A DNA stretch of 64,000 nt. It comes from Pseudomonas sp. L5B5 (lineage in GTDB: Bacteria; Pseudomonadota; Gammaproteobacteria; Pseudomonadales; Pseudomonadaceae). The stretch spans positions 6,249,501 to 6,313,500 of the forward strand of contig NZ_CP084742.1 in the NCBI RefSeq assembly GCF_020520285.1, read 5' to 3'. The notes below the pieces were generated by a model that made no database searches, was not told the DNA's origin, and saw only the letters and a list, made by a program, of their open reading frames with translations. Made by a program: the position numbers and the translations under genes. Of the stretch, positions 28,554-40,500 are shown piece by piece; the first letter of the stretch is position 1, and each line of letters opens with the position of its first letter.

Positions 28554-29177
28554 GTGGACGAGCAAAAAGCCTTGCAGGTCGTGCGCGAGCTGATCGCCAG
28601 CGGACAAGTGACCGATCCCGAGAGTGCCCGGGGCAAGCTGCTGCGCACGGCTGCGCACCTGTTTCGCAACAAGGGCTATGAACGCACCACGGTGCGCGAC
28701 CTCGCCAGTGCGGTGGGCATCCAGTCGGGCAGCATCTTTCATCACTTCAAGAGCAAGGACGACATCCTGCGTGCAGTGATGCAGGAAACCATCCACTACA
28801 ACACCGCCCTGATGCGCGCCGAACTGGCCGAGGCCGACGGTGTGCGCGAGCAGGTGCTGGCGCTGATCCGCTGCGAGCTGCAGTCGATCATGGGGGGCAG
28901 CGGCGAAGCCATGGCGGTGCTGGTCTATGAGTGGCGCTCGTTGTCGGCCGAGGGGCAGGCGGCGGTCCTGGCCCTGCGCGATATCTACGAGCAGATCTGG
29001 CTACAGGTGCTTGGAGACGCCAAGCAGGCTGGGTTCATCAAGGGTGATGTGTTCATCACTCGACGCTTTCTGACCGGTGCCTTGTCCTGGACGACCACCT
29101 GGTTCCGGGCCGAGGGCAGCATGACCCTGGAGCAACTGGCGCAAGAGGCTTTGCTGCTGGTGCTCAAGGATCGCTGA
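28554..29177 (+). CDS. atuR: AtuR, TetR-family repressor of the atu operon
   Basis: A 207-residue TetR-type regulator. The DNA-binding helix-turn-helix is at about residues 28-75 (LLRTAAHLFRNKGYERTTVR, VGIQSGSIFHHFKSKDDIL), followed by an all-helical ligand domain. It starts with GTG, AGGAG being 7 nt upstream. Divergent from atuA across a 187-bp region holding the two operator copies, it fits the terpene-responsive repressor; the inducer is expected to be an acyl-CoA or terpenoic acid of the pathway. Confidence 0.9.
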   Translation: MDEQKALQVVRELIASGQVTDPESARGKLLRTAAHLFRNKGYERTTVRDLASAVGIQSGSIFHHFKSKDDILRAVMQETIHYNTALMRAELAEADGVREQVLALIRCELQSIMGGSGEAMAVLVYEWRSLSAEGQAAVLALRDIYEQIWLQVLGDAKQAGFIKGDVFITRRFLTGALSWTTTWFRAEGSMTLEQLAQEALLLVLKDR

Positions 29178-29274
29178 CACGCCGATTAATTATCGCCGGC
29201 GAGATTGTCGAAGCGCCGGAAAACGCCTAGCTTTAGGGCATTCCCATTCTTTGTCTCCGAGGTGTGTTGCCTTG

Positions 29275-30069
29275 ATGTTCCTGCCTTTGCGGCCAGCCTT
29301 GCGAACGCTTTTGCTGGCTCTGGCAACACTTTGGGTCGGCCCGGCCTCCTCGGCCCAGTTGGTACGGGTCGCGGCAGCTCATTTCCCTCCGTATACCGTT
29401 CGTCCCGAAACCGGCGCCGACACCGGCCTGCTGCCGCAGTTGGTGGAGGCCCTGAACCAGTCCCAGAGCGATTACCAGTTCGTCCTGGTGCCCACTTCGA
29501 TTCCCCGGCGCTTCCGTGATTTCGAGCAGGGGCGGGTGGACATGGCCATTTTCGAGAATCCTGCCTGGGGCTGGCAGAACATCGAGCACACCAGCGTCGA
29601 CATGGGGCTCGAGGATGCGGAGATCTTCGTCGCTCAGCGCCAGCCCGGACGTGGCCAGGACTACTTCGCCGACCTCACGGGCAAGCGCCTGGCCCTGTTC
29701 AGCGGTTACCACTACGCTTTCGCCCAGTTCAACGCCGACTCCAAGTACCTCACCGACACCTACAACGCGACGCTGACCTATTCCCACGACAGCAACCTGC
29801 TGATGGTCTTGCGCGGCAGGGCGGACATTGCCCTGGTGACCCGTTCCTATCTCAGTGATTTCCTGTCTCGCAATGCCGACAGCACCGACCGGTTGCTGGT
29901 GTCCGAGCGTATCGACCAGGTGTATCACCACTACAGCCTGATCCGGCCCAAGGCTCCCATCAGCGCCGAAGACTTCGCCGGGCTCCTGCAGCGGCTGCGG
30001 GCCAATGGCCAGATGCTGAAGATCTTCGAACCCTACCGCATCGTGGTGTCAGTCGTGCCACACGCTTGA
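29275..30069 (+). CDS. Periplasmic substrate-binding-protein-like protein (SBP family 3)
   Basis: A 264-residue protein with a signal peptide (MFLPLRPALRTLLLALATLW up to about PASSAQ) and a bilobed solute-binding fold. HFPPYTVRPETGADTGLLPQ at the N-lobe, RFRDFEQGRVDMAIFENPAW, and RLALFSGYHYAF at the hinge resemble amino-acid-binding or sensor-type SBP_bac_3 domains. No transporter genes are beside it, so it may work alone or with a sensor elsewhere. ATG 29275 gives a proper signal peptide; upstream TTG codons would not. The ligand is unknown. Confidence 0.8.
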   Translation: MFLPLRPALRTLLLALATLWVGPASSAQLVRVAAAHFPPYTVRPETGADTGLLPQLVEALNQSQSDYQFVLVPTSIPRRFRDFEQGRVDMAIFENPAWGWQNIEHTSVDMGLEDAEIFVAQRQPGRGQDYFADLTGKRLALFSGYHYAFAQFNADSKYLTDTYNATLTYSHDSNLLMVLRGRADIALVTRSYLSDFLSRNADSTDRLLVSERIDQVYHHYSLIRPKAPISAEDFAGLLQRLRANGQMLKIFEPYRIVVSVVPHA

Positions 30070-30098
30070 GGCGACTCCAGGCCGGTTTCGTGCCGGGC

Positions 30099-30122
30099 TA
30101 AATTTTTTCCTGCGGCTCACGT
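30099..30122 (+). promoter_or_regulatory. PvdS-type iron-starvation box upstream of the small cysteine gene
   Basis: GCTAAAT (TAAAT at 30099-30103), 16 nt, then CGT at 30120-30122 matches the PvdS promoter consensus TAAAT-N16/17-CGT. Transcription would start near 30128, about 30 nt before ATG 30160. Confidence 0.8.
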
Positions 30123-30159
30123 CACTTGGTTGAATGCCCAACCAACGGTGACTGTTGCC

Positions 30160-30519
30160 ATGGCCCTTGTGAATCCGCTGAGTGTCGAGCCGGCCGCCGC
30201 TGGCAGGATGCTGGGTATCGACGAGATCGCTGCCCGCCAGGTGCTGTTCCAGTCATTGCGGCTCCCGGGGCAGGCGCCCGAGGTCCTCGATGCCCAGGCT
30301 GCACAGGAAGCCCGGCAGGACCGGTTGGCATTCTGGCTGTCGGCGCAGGTGCATGCTCTGTATCTGGATCCGCCGGGCTCCGAGCGTCCACCGATTTCTA
30401 CCCATCAGCCCGCTTGTGCCGGGCATGACCGTTGTCGGTATTGCCAGCAGGAATTCGATCTGTTGCACAAGCGCGCGGCGTTGCTGGTTCTGGGCCGGAG
30501 CGGCCTGCTCGAGGGCTGA
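30160..30519 (+). CDS. Small cysteine-containing protein under a PvdS-type promoter
   Basis: A 119-residue soluble protein without signal peptide. I cannot place it in a family. It is helix-rich (MLGIDEIAARQVLFQSLRLP, AQEARQDRLAFWLSAQVHAL) and has a C-terminal Cys/His cluster CAGHDRCRYCQQEFD that could bind a metal. An in-frame TTG at 30130 would make a nearly leaderless start, so ATG 30160 is preferred. It converges with pvdS and is preceded by an iron-starvation box, so it is presumably part of the pyoverdine regulon. It may be what some annotations call pvdY next to pvdS in other fluorescent pseudomonads; I am not certain of that name. Confidence 0.75.
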   Translation: MALVNPLSVEPAAAGRMLGIDEIAARQVLFQSLRLPGQAPEVLDAQAAQEARQDRLAFWLSAQVHALYLDPPGSERPPISTHQPACAGHDRCRYCQQEFDLLHKRAALLVLGRSGLLEG

Positions 30520-30567
30520 GCTCAGGCCCGGTGGTGCGGGCCACGATGGCCCGGTGCCGGTCGCGTA

Positions 30568-31116
30568 TCAGCGACGGGCGTAGGTATCGGGACGATTGCC
30601 CGACACTTTGCGGCAATGCACCAGGGCATCACGAATCATGAAGTTCACCAGGGTCGGCGAAACACCGAGCTCCTTGGCGATGTCTTTCTGCGGGACACCG
30701 TGCAGGCGATACATCTCGAAGGCATACCGAGTGCGCGAGGGCAGCTCGGTCAGCGCTTCGGCGATGTTTTCCAGGGTGGAAAAGTTCATGTGGGAGGTTT
30801 CAGGTGAGGCGCCATGGACGACCACGTTCAAGCCTTCCTCTTCGGTGCCCGAGTACTTCTGCTCCAGCGCCTGCTTGCGGTAGTGGTCGATGGCCAGGTT
30901 GCGCACGATCTGGAACAGGTAGCTCAGCTGCGCCTTGAACGACGAGGTGATTTGCGGTGCCGATTGCAGGCGGAAGAAGGCGTCCTGGACGACATCTTCG
31001 GCCCTGGACCTGCAGCCGGTAATGCGTGCTGCGATCTTGACCAGGATCAGGCGGTTGTCGACAAAAGCCTGAAGTAACGGTGAATCGCACCTGCTTGTGG
31101 ATACTTGTTCCGTCAT
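30568..31116 (-). CDS. pvdS: PvdS, iron-starvation ECF sigma factor
   Basis: A 182-residue ECF sigma factor nearly identical in layout to P. aeruginosa PvdS. Region 2 reads ARITGCRSRAEDVVQDAFFR and YLFQIVRNLAIDHYRKQALE; region 4 reads RTRYAFEMYRLHGVPQKDIA and ELGVSPTLVNFMIRDAL. It directs RNA polymerase to the pyoverdine genes and is normally held by the anti-sigma FpvR, which is not in this window. ATG 31116 has AAGG 8 nt upstream; a GTG at 31125 would add three residues. It is Fur-controlled (see promoter) and lies divergent from pvdL, with no pvdG in between. Confidence 0.95.
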   Translation of the reverse strand: MTEQVSTSRCDSPLLQAFVDNRLILVKIAARITGCRSRAEDVVQDAFFRLQSAPQITSSFKAQLSYLFQIVRNLAIDHYRKQALEQKYSGTEEEGLNVVVHGASPETSHMNFSTLENIAEALTELPSRTRYAFEMYRLHGVPQKDIAKELGVSPTLVNFMIRDALVHCRKVSGNRPDTYARR

Positions 31117-31187
31117 GGAAATCACCTTGTTGCAAAGAGGGTAGCGGGACTACTGAGATCTCAGATTCGTCCTACACATCGAGCGAC

Positions 31188-31216
31188 AAATTAGGCTGAA
31201 TGATAATGATTGTCAA
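31188..31216 (-). promoter_or_regulatory. pvdS sigma-70 promoter overlapped by a Fur box
   Basis: On the minus strand TTGACA (31216-31211), 17 nt, then TAATTT (31193-31188) forms a near-consensus sigma-70 promoter. The same bases carry a Fur-box-like element, GATAATGATTGTC around 31196-31216 (14 of 19 matches to GATAATGATAATCATTATC in the best register). Iron-loaded Fur would block the -35 and spacer. Confidence 0.87.
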
Positions 31217-31392
31217 TTGAGAAAAAGAACTAATGCTCTCCTGATTTACAGATTGAGAACGGGCGCGCATCAGCGGTCCGAGGGAGGGCTTGTCGGGCAG
31301 CATGCAGCAGGGTCTGTTCCCGTTTGGTGACAACGCGCGACGACGCTGCGCCGGGCATCGGGAAGAAGCTTGCCAGCGAAGGGCGGCAGACC

Positions 31393-31417
31393 TAATTATT
31401 TCCAGACGCCATCCGTT
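31393..31417 (+). promoter_or_regulatory. PvdS-type iron-starvation box of pvdL
   Basis: CCTAATT (TAATT 31393-31397), 16 nt, then CGTT 31414-31417; one mismatch to TAAAT-N16-CGT. It lies about 155 nt before the pvdL start. The rest of the 455-bp pvdS-pvdL gap (31117-31571) holds the pvdS promoter and no further gene. Confidence 0.8.
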
Positions 31418-31571
31418 CCCATTGGAGAAAGATTCCGGGTAGCAGACCCGGCCTCGGCGCCTTCCAGATGCCCATGGCCCACGCATGACCTTTCGATCCG
31501 TCGACGGTCTGCCAGGCAGGGCAGCGCAGGGCCCGATCTCCATTGCAAGCACAATCCTGGCAGGAAACCCC

Positions 31572-34500
31572 ATGACGGACGCGTTCGAACTCCCCAGCAC
31601 CCTGGCCCAAGCCCTTCAACGCCGGGCAGTCCTGGCACCTGATCAAGTGGCATTGCGCTTTATCGCCGAAGAGCAGGATCAGAGCGTGGTCCTCAGTTAC
31701 CGGGATCTGGACCTTCGTGCGCGGACCATTGCCGCAGCCCTGCAAGCCAACGCCGAATTCGGCGATCGCGCAGTGCTGCTGTTCCCCAGCGGCCCGGACT
31801 ACGTCGCGGCGTTTTTCGGCTGCCTGTACGCCGGGGTGATTGCGGTGCCGGCCTATCCGCCGGAGTCCACTCGTCGTCATCACCAGGAACGGCTGATTTC
31901 CATCATGGCCGACGCCGAGCCTCGGCTGCTGCTGACCAGCGCCGGGCTGCGGGACTCTTTGTTGCAGATGGACGAACTCAAGGCTGCAGGCGCGCCGCAA
32001 CTGCTGTGCGTGGACACCCTGGAAGCCGGGTTGGCCGAGGACTGGCAGGCCGTGGCGCTTGCTGGCGACGACATCGCCTTCCTGCAATACACCTCGGGTT
32101 CCACTGCGCTGCCCAAGGGCGTTCAGGTCAGCCACGGCAACCTGGTGGCCAACGAACTGTTGATTCGCCGGGGCTTCGGCATCGACCTCAATCCGGACGA
32201 CGTGATTGTCAGTTGGCTGCCGCTGTACCACGACATGGGCCTGATCGGCGGCCTGTTGCAACCGATCTTCAGTGGCGTGCCGTGCGTGCTGATGTCGCCG
32301 GCCTATTTCCTCGCCCGACCTGTGCGCTGGCTGGAAGCCATCAGTGAATACGGCGGCACCATCAGTGGCGGCCCGGATTTCGCCTACCGCTTGTGCAGCG
32401 AGCGAGTCAGCGAGTCAGCCCTGGAGCGCCTCGACCTCAGCGGCTGGCGCGTGGCCTATTCGGGTTCCGAACCGATCCGCCTGGACACCCTGGAACGTTT
32501 CGCCGAGAAGTTCAGCGCGTGCGGTTTCAGCGATGACAACTTCCTCGCCTCCTACGGCCTGGCCGAAGCCACCTTGTTCGTTGCCGGTGGCGTGCGCGGC
32601 CAGGGTATCCCGGCCCTGCACCTGGACGACCAGGCCCTGATGCAGAATCACGCCGAGCCGGGGCAGGGCAGCGCGATGATGAGCTGTGGCTTCAGCCAGC
32701 CGGAACACGCGGTGCTGGTGATGGACCCGCAGCAACTCAGTGAACTGCCTGATAATCGCATTGGCGAAGTCTGGGCCGCCGGGCCGAGCATTGCCCATGG
32801 CTACTGGCGCAATCCTGAAGCCACCGCCAAGACCTTCGTTCAGCATGCCGGCCGTACCTGGTTGCGCACCGGTGACCTGGGCTTTATCCGCGACGGTGAG
32901 CTGTTCATCACCGGGCGCCTGAAGGACCTGTTGATCGTGCGCGGGCACAACCTGTATCCCCAGGACATCGAAAAGACCATCGAGCGTGAAGTGGAGGTGG
33001 TGCGCAAAGGCCGAGTGGCGGCGTTCGCGGTCACCGAGCAGGGCCAGGAAGGCATCGGCATTGCCGCGGAAATCAGCCGCAGCGTGCAGAAGATCCTGCC
33101 GCCCGAAGCGCTGATCAAGGCCATCCGCCAGGCGGTGGCCGAAGCCTGCCAGGAAGCGCCCAGCGTGGTGGTGCTGCTCAACCCCGGGGCCTTGCCGAAA
33201 ACCTCCAGCGGCAAGTTGCAGCGTTCTGCCTGCCGTACCCGTCTAGCCGATGGCAGCCTGGATCACTACGCGCTGTTCCCACAGGCCGGCAGCGTAACGG
33301 CCAGCGCCGCAGAAAGCTCCAGTGACGAGCTGCAAAGCCTGATCGGGCGCATCTGGCAGGAACAACTGCAATGCGCTTCCGTGGCTGGCGATGATCACTT
33401 CTTCCTCCTGGGGGGCAACTCGATTGCCGCCACCCAGGTCATGGCTCGCCTGGGTCAGGAGCTGGGCCTGGAGTTGAGCTTGCGCCTGCTGTTCGAGGCC
33501 CCGACCCTGGGCGCCTTCAGCGCCGCGGTGGCGCGCCTGCAACAGGACGGCGGCGTCGCCCAGGGCAGCATCAATGCCTTGTCGCGCCAGCAGCCGCTGC
33601 CGCAATCCCTGGCGCAGAACCGCCTGTGGATCACCTGGCAACTGGACCCGCAGAGCAGCGCCTACAACATTCCCGGCGGCCTGCGCCTGCGCGGCGAGCT
33701 GGACGAAGACGCCCTGCGCGCCAGCTTCCAGCAACTGATCCAGCGCCACGAAGCCCTGCGCACGCGCTTTTTCGAGCGTGACGGCCAGGCCTTGCAACAG
33801 GTGGATGCCGCCGGCGAATTCAACCTGCAGTTGATCGATATCAGCGACCTGCCACCGGCCGAGCGCGAAGCCCGGGCGCAGCAGATCCGCGAAGACGAGT
33901 CCCGGACCCAGTTCGACCTGGAGAAGGGCCCGCTGTATTGGGCGACCCTGGTGCGCCTGGATGAAGAAGAACACCAACTGCTGCTGACCCTGCACCACAT
34001 CATCGCCGACGGCTGGTCGCTGAATGTGCTGATCGACGAGTTCTCGCGCCTCTACGCCGCCGCGGCCCAGGGCCAGAACCTGGAGCTGGCGCCGCTGGCC
34101 CTGCAGTACGCCGACTACGGCAGCTGGCAGCGCCAGTGGCTGGCCCAGGGCGAGGGCCAGCGCCAGCTGGACTACTGGAAACAGCAACTGGCCGACGAAG
34201 CCCCGGTGCTCAGCCTGGCCACCGACCACCCACGCTCGGCCCAGCTTCGTCACAGCGCCGCGCGCCACAGCCAGCGCCTGAGCGCGAGCCTCAGCGAGGC
34301 CGTGCGCCAGACCGCCCAGGCCCAGCAGGCCACGCCGTTCATGCTGTTGCTGGCGGCGTTCCAGACCCTGCTGCACCGCTACAGCGGGCAGCGCGACATC
34401 CGCATCGGCGTGCCCAATGCCAACCGCCCGCGCCTGGAAACCCAGGGCCTGCTGGGCTTCTTCATCAACACCCAGGTCCTGCGCGGCCAACTGGATGCGC

Positions 34501-37500
34501 GCCAGACCTTCGCCGAGCTGCTGCAACAGACTCGCCGCACCGCCCTGGAGGCCCAGGCCCATCAGGACCTGCCCTTCGAACAACTGCTCGAAGCCTTCCC
34601 CGAGGCTCGCGAGCAGGGCCTGTTCCAGGTCATGTTCAACCACCAGCAACGTGACCTCAGCGCTTTGCGCCGCCTGCCGGGCCTGCTCGCCGAAGAGCTG
34701 CCGTGGCATAGCCGCGAGGCCAAGTTCGACCTGCAACTGCACACCGAGGAAGACCGCAATGGCCGCCTGAGCCTGGCCTTCGACTACGCCGACGAGCTGT
34801 TCGACGCGGCCAGCATCGAGCGTCTGGCCGGGCACTTCATCAGCCTGCTGGAACACGCCTGCCAGCACCCGGGCAATGCCCTTGGTGACCTGCCAATGCT
34901 GAGCAAGGCCGAGGCGGCGCAACTGCAGCAATGGAGCGTGGCCCCCTGCGCACCGGCCGAGCACTGGCTGCCGGAGCGCCTGCACGAACAACTGCGCCAG
35001 ACCCCGGAGCGCACCGCGCTGGTGTGGGACGGCGGGCAACTGAACTTTGCCGAACTGCACGCCCAGGCCAACCGCCTGGCCCACTACCTGCGGGACAAGG
35101 GCGTCGGCCCGGACGTGTGCGTGGCCATCGCCGCCGAACGTTCGCCGCAACTGTTGATCGGCCTTCTGGCGATCATCAAGGCCGGCGGCGCCTATGTGCC
35201 CCTGGACCCGGACTACCCTGCCGAACGCCTGGCCTACATGCTCGGCGACAGTGGCGTGGAGCTGCTGCTGACCCAGGCTCACCTGCTTGGCCAGATGCCT
35301 GAAGCCCCTGGTGTCAGCGCCATCGCCATGGACAGCCTCAAGCTCGACAGCTGGCCAAGCCATGCGCCGGGCCTGCACCTGCACGGCGACAACCTGGCCT
35401 ATGTGATCTACACCTCCGGTTCCACCGGCCAGCCCAAGGGCGTCGGCAATACCCATCAAGCACTGATGGAGCGCCTGCAATGGATGCAGGACAGCTACCA
35501 GTTGCAGGACGACGATGTGCTGATGCAGAAGGCTCCCATCAGCTTCGACGTGTCGGTATGGGAATGCTTCTGGCCGCTGATCACCGGTTGCCGCCTGCTG
35601 ATCGCCGCCCCCGGCGAGCACCGCGATCCCCATCGCATCGCCCAGCTAGTGCAGGAGCACGGCGTGACCACGCTGCACTTCGTGCCGCCGCTGTTGCAGC
35701 TGTTCGTCGATGAACCGCTGAGCGCCCAATGCCACAGCCTGCGCCGGGTGTTCTCCGGTGGCGAAGCCCTGCCGGCCGAGCTGCGCAACCGCCTGCTGCA
35801 GCAGTTGCCCGACGCACAATTGCACAACCGCTACGGCCCGACTGAAACCGCGATCAACGTCACCCATTGGCAGTGCTCGCTGGAGGACGGCGAGCGTTCA
35901 CCCATCGGCCGTCCCCTGGGCAACGTGGTGTGCCGGGTGCTCGACGCCGATCTCAATCCGCTGCCGGCCGGTGTTCCGGGCGAGCTGTGCATCAGCGGCC
36001 AGGGCCTGGCCCGGGGTTACCTGGGGCGCCCGGCGCTGACTGCCGAACGCTTTGTGGTGGACCCGTTGAGCGAGGAGGGCGCGCGCCTGTACCGCACCGG
36101 TGACCGGGTGCGCTGGTGCACCGACGGCGTGCTGGAGTACCTCGGCCGCCTCGACCAGCAGGTCAAGCTGCGGGGCTTTCGCGTCGAACCCCAGGAAATC
36201 GAAGCGCGCCTGCTGGCCCAGGACGGCGTGGCCCAGGCTGCGGTGCTGGTGCGGGACAGCGTGGCCGGCCCGCAGCTGATCGGCTACTACACGCCCCATG
36301 CAGGCGATGAACACGAAGAACAGCAGAGCGCCCGGCTGAAAACCGCCCTGGCTGCCGAGCTGCCGGAGTACATGGTGCCGGCGCAACTGGTGCGTCTGGA
36401 GGCCATGCCCCTGAGCCCCAGTGGCAAGCTCGACCGTCGGGCCCTGCCGGAGCCGCAATGGCAGGTGCGCGAGCACGTTGAACCGAGCACCGAGCTGGAG
36501 CAGCAGATCGCCGCCATCTGGCGCGAAGTGCTGGGCCAGCCGCAAATCGGCCTCAAGGACGATTTCTTCGCCCTGGGCGGGCATTCGCTGCTGGCCACCC
36601 AGATCATTTCCCGCACCCGCCAGGCCTGCGATGTCGAGCTGCCGCTGCGGACGCTGTTCGAAGCCAGTGAACTGGAGGCGTTTGCCGAACAGGTGCTGCT
36701 GGTCCAGGAATCCGGTGCGCGCAACCAGCAGCCACCGATTGCCCGGGTCGACCGCAGCCAGCCGGTGCCGCTGTCCTATTCCCAGCAGCGCATGTGGTTC
36801 CTCTGGCAAATGGAGCCGGACAGCCCGGCCTACAACGTCGGTGGCATGGCGCGGCTGTCCGGGGTGCTGGACGTCGGCCGTTTCGAGGCGGCGTTGCAAG
36901 CGCTGATCCTGCGTCATGAAACCCTGCGCACCACCTTCCCCAGCGTCAACGGCGTGGCCCATCAGCAGGTGCATGCCGACACCGGCCTGCGCATGGCCTG
37001 GAAGGATTTCTCGGCCCTGGCCCCTGATGCGCGGCAGCAGCGCCTGCAACAACTGGCTGACAGCGAAGCGCACCAGCCCTTCGACCTGGAGACCGGCCCC
37101 TTGCTGCGTGCCTGCCTGGTGAAGGCCGGCGAGCAGGAGCACTACTTTGTCCTGACCCTGCACCACATCGTCACCGAAGGCTGGGCCATGGATATCTTCG
37201 CTCGCGAACTGGGGGCGCTGTACGAAGCCTTCCTCGACGACCGCGAGTCGCCCCTGGAACCCTTGCCGGTGCAGTACCTGGACTACAGCGTGTGGCAGCG
37301 CCAGTGGCTGGAGTCCGGCGAACGCCAGCGTCAGCTGGATTACTGGACCGGGCAACTGGGCCGCGAGCATCCACTGCTGGAACTGCCCAGCGACCGGCCA
37401 CGGCCGGCAGTGCAGAGCCATCAGGGCGAGCTGTACCGCTTCGACTTGAGCGATGAACTGGCGGCCCGGGTGCGCGCCTTCAATGCCGAGCACGGCCTGA

Positions 37501-40500
37501 CCCTGTTCATGACCATGACCGCAGCGCTGTCGGTGTTGCTGTACCGCTACAGCGGCCAGACCGACCTGCGCATCGGCGCGCCGGTGGCCAACCGCATCCG
37601 CCCGGAAAGCGAAGGGCTGATCGGCGCCTTCCTCAATACCCAGGTGCTGCGTTGCCAACTCGACGGGCAGATGAGCGTCGGCCAGTTGCTGGAGCAGGTA
37701 CGGCACACCGTGATCGAGGGCCAGTCGCACCAGGACCTGCCGTTCGACCATCTGGTGGAAGCCTTGCAACCCCCGCGCAGCGCCGCCTACAACCCGCTGT
37801 TCCAGGTGATGTGCAACGTCCAGCGCTGGGAATTCCAGCAAAGCCGGCAACTGGCGGGCATGACCGTGGAGTACCTGGTCAACGATGCCCGGGCCACCAA
37901 GTTCGACCTCAACCTGGAAGTCACCGACCTGGACCATCGCCTGGGTTGCTGCCTGACCTACAGCACCGACCTGTTCGACGAGCCACGGATTGCGCGCATG
38001 GCCGGCCATTGGCGCAACCTGCTGGAGGCCCTGCTCAGCGACCCGCAGCGGCGCCTGTGCGAGTTGCCCTTGTTGCAGGCCGAGGAGCAGCAGCACCTGC
38101 TGGACAGTCTGGGCGTCGAGCCTGGCGAGCAACGCCTGGACCAGTGCATCCACCACCTGTTCAGCGAGCAGGCCCTGGCGCGCCACGACGCCCCGGCTCT
38201 GACCTTCGCCGGGCAGACTCTGAGCTACAGCGAGCTGGACAGTCGCGCCAACCGTCTGGCCTGGATGCTCCGCGAGCGCGGCGTGGGCCCGCAAGTGCGG
38301 GTCGGCCTGGCCCTGGAGCGTTCCCTGGAAATGGTCGTCGGCTTGCTGGCGATCCTCAAGGCCGGGGGCGCCTATGTGCCCCTGGACCCGGAGTACCCCC
38401 TGGATCGCCTGCACTACATGATCGACGACAGCGGCATCGGCCTGCTGCTCAGCGACGCGCGAATGTTCGCCGCCCTGGGCGAGCTGCCGGCCGGTGTCGG
38501 CCGCTGGTGCCTGGAAGAGGACGGCGCGCTGCTGGCCGACTACCCCACCAGCGAGTTGCCGTTCATCAGCCTGCCCCAGCACCAGGCGTACCTGATCTAC
38601 ACCTCCGGTTCCACCGGCCAGCCCAAGGGCGTGGTGGTGTCCCACGGTGAGATCGCCATGCACTGCCAGGCGGTGATCCGCCGTTTCGGCATGCGCCCGG
38701 ACGACTGCGAGCTGCACTTCTATTCCATCAACTTCGACGCCGCCACCGAGCGTCTGCTGGTGCCGCTGCTCAGCGGTGCCCAGGTGGTACTGCGGGCCCA
38801 GGGCCAGTGGGACGCCGAGGAAATCTGCCAGCTGATCCGCCGGCACCGCATCAGCATCCTCGGCTTCACCCCCAGCTATGGCAGCCAGTTGGCCCAGCAC
38901 CTGGCGACCCAGCAGCAGGCGCTGCCGGTGCGCATGTGCATCACCGGTGGCGAAGCCCTGACCGGCGAGCACCTGCAACGCATTCGTGCAGCCTTCCAGC
39001 CGAGCCTGTTCTTCAACGCCTACGGTCCTACCGAAACCGTGGTCATGCCCCTGGCCAGCCTGGCGCCGCAGCAGTTGGCCGAAGGCGTGGCCAGCGTGCC
39101 CATCGGCAGCATCGTCGGGGCGCGGGTGGCCTACATTCTCGATGCCGATTTGGCACTCGTGCCGCAAGGTGCGACCGGTGAGCTGTATGTCGGCGGCGCC
39201 GGCCTGGCTCAGGGTTACCACCGTCGTCCGGGGATGAGCGCCGAACGTTTTGTCGCCGACCCGTTTGCCGGCGATGGCGGGCGCCTGTACCGCACGGGTG
39301 ACCTGGTGCGCCAGTGCGCCGACGGCCAGGTGGAGTACATCGGCCGGGTCGACCATCAGGTGAAGATTCGCGGTTTCCGCATCGAGCTGGGGGAAATCGA
39401 AACCCGCCTGCTGGATCATCCTGCGGTGCGCGAAGCCGTGGTACTGGCCCTGGATACCCCCGCCGGCAAACAGCTGGCCGGTTACCTGGTGACTGAGGTG
39501 GCTGAGCAGAACGAGGTGCAGCAGGCCAACCTGCGCGAAGTCCTCAAGCAGCAGCTCAAGACCCAACTGCCGGACTACATGGTGCCGACCCACTTGATGC
39601 TGTTGACCAGCATGCCGCTGACCGCCAACGGCAAGCTCGATCGCCGGGCCCTGCCAATGCCGGACCCGGAGCTCAACCGCCAGCAGTACGTGGCACCGAG
39701 CAACGCACTGGAGCAGACCCTGGCCAAGGTCTGGGGCGAAGTGCTGAACGTGCAGCAAGTGGGCCTCAACGACAACTTCTTCGAACTGGGGGGCGACTCG
39801 ATCCTGTCGATCCAGGTGGTCAGCCGCGCTCGCCAGCTGGGGATTCACTTCACCCCGCGCGACCTGTTCCAGCACCAGACCGTACAGACCCTGGCCCGGG
39901 TAGCGAGCCACACTCAGCGCGTCAGCGCCGAGCAGGGCCAGCTCAGTGGCGAGGCGCCGCTGACGCCGATCCAGCACTGGTTCTTCGACAGCGCCATTCC
40001 CCAGCCGCAGCACTGGAACCAGGCGCTGTTGCTGGAGCCGCTGGGCGTGCTCGATGCGCAATTGCTGGAACAGGCGCTGATGGCGGTAGTGGAGCAGCAC
40101 GATGCCCTGCGTCTGCGCTTCAACCAGGCCGGTGGCCAGTGGCGCGCCGAGTACCTGCCGCTGTCCGACGCCCCTCTGTTGTGGCAAGTGCGGGTGCCGT
40201 CCATGGCCACCTGCGAGGCGCTGTTCGCCGATGCCCAGCGCAGCCTCGACCTGGAACACGGGCCGCTGCTGCGGGCGGTGCTGGTGGACGGGCCCGAAGG
40301 CGAGCAACGCGTGTTGCTGGCCATCCACCACCTGGTGGTGGACGGTGTGTCCTGGCGGGTGCTGCTGGAAGATCTGCAGAACGTCTATCGCCAGCTGGAG
40401 GCCGGGCAGGCCCTGAACCTGCCGGCCAAGACCAGCGCCCTGCGGGACTGGTCGAGCCGCCTGCTGGCCTATGCCGGCAGCGAATCCCTGCGTGAAGAAC

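Noticed and set aside
30525..30542. GC-rich hairpin GGCCCG-N6-CGGGCC between the small cysteine gene and pvdS as a terminator
   Set aside because: The stem is short and there is no T run on either strand.
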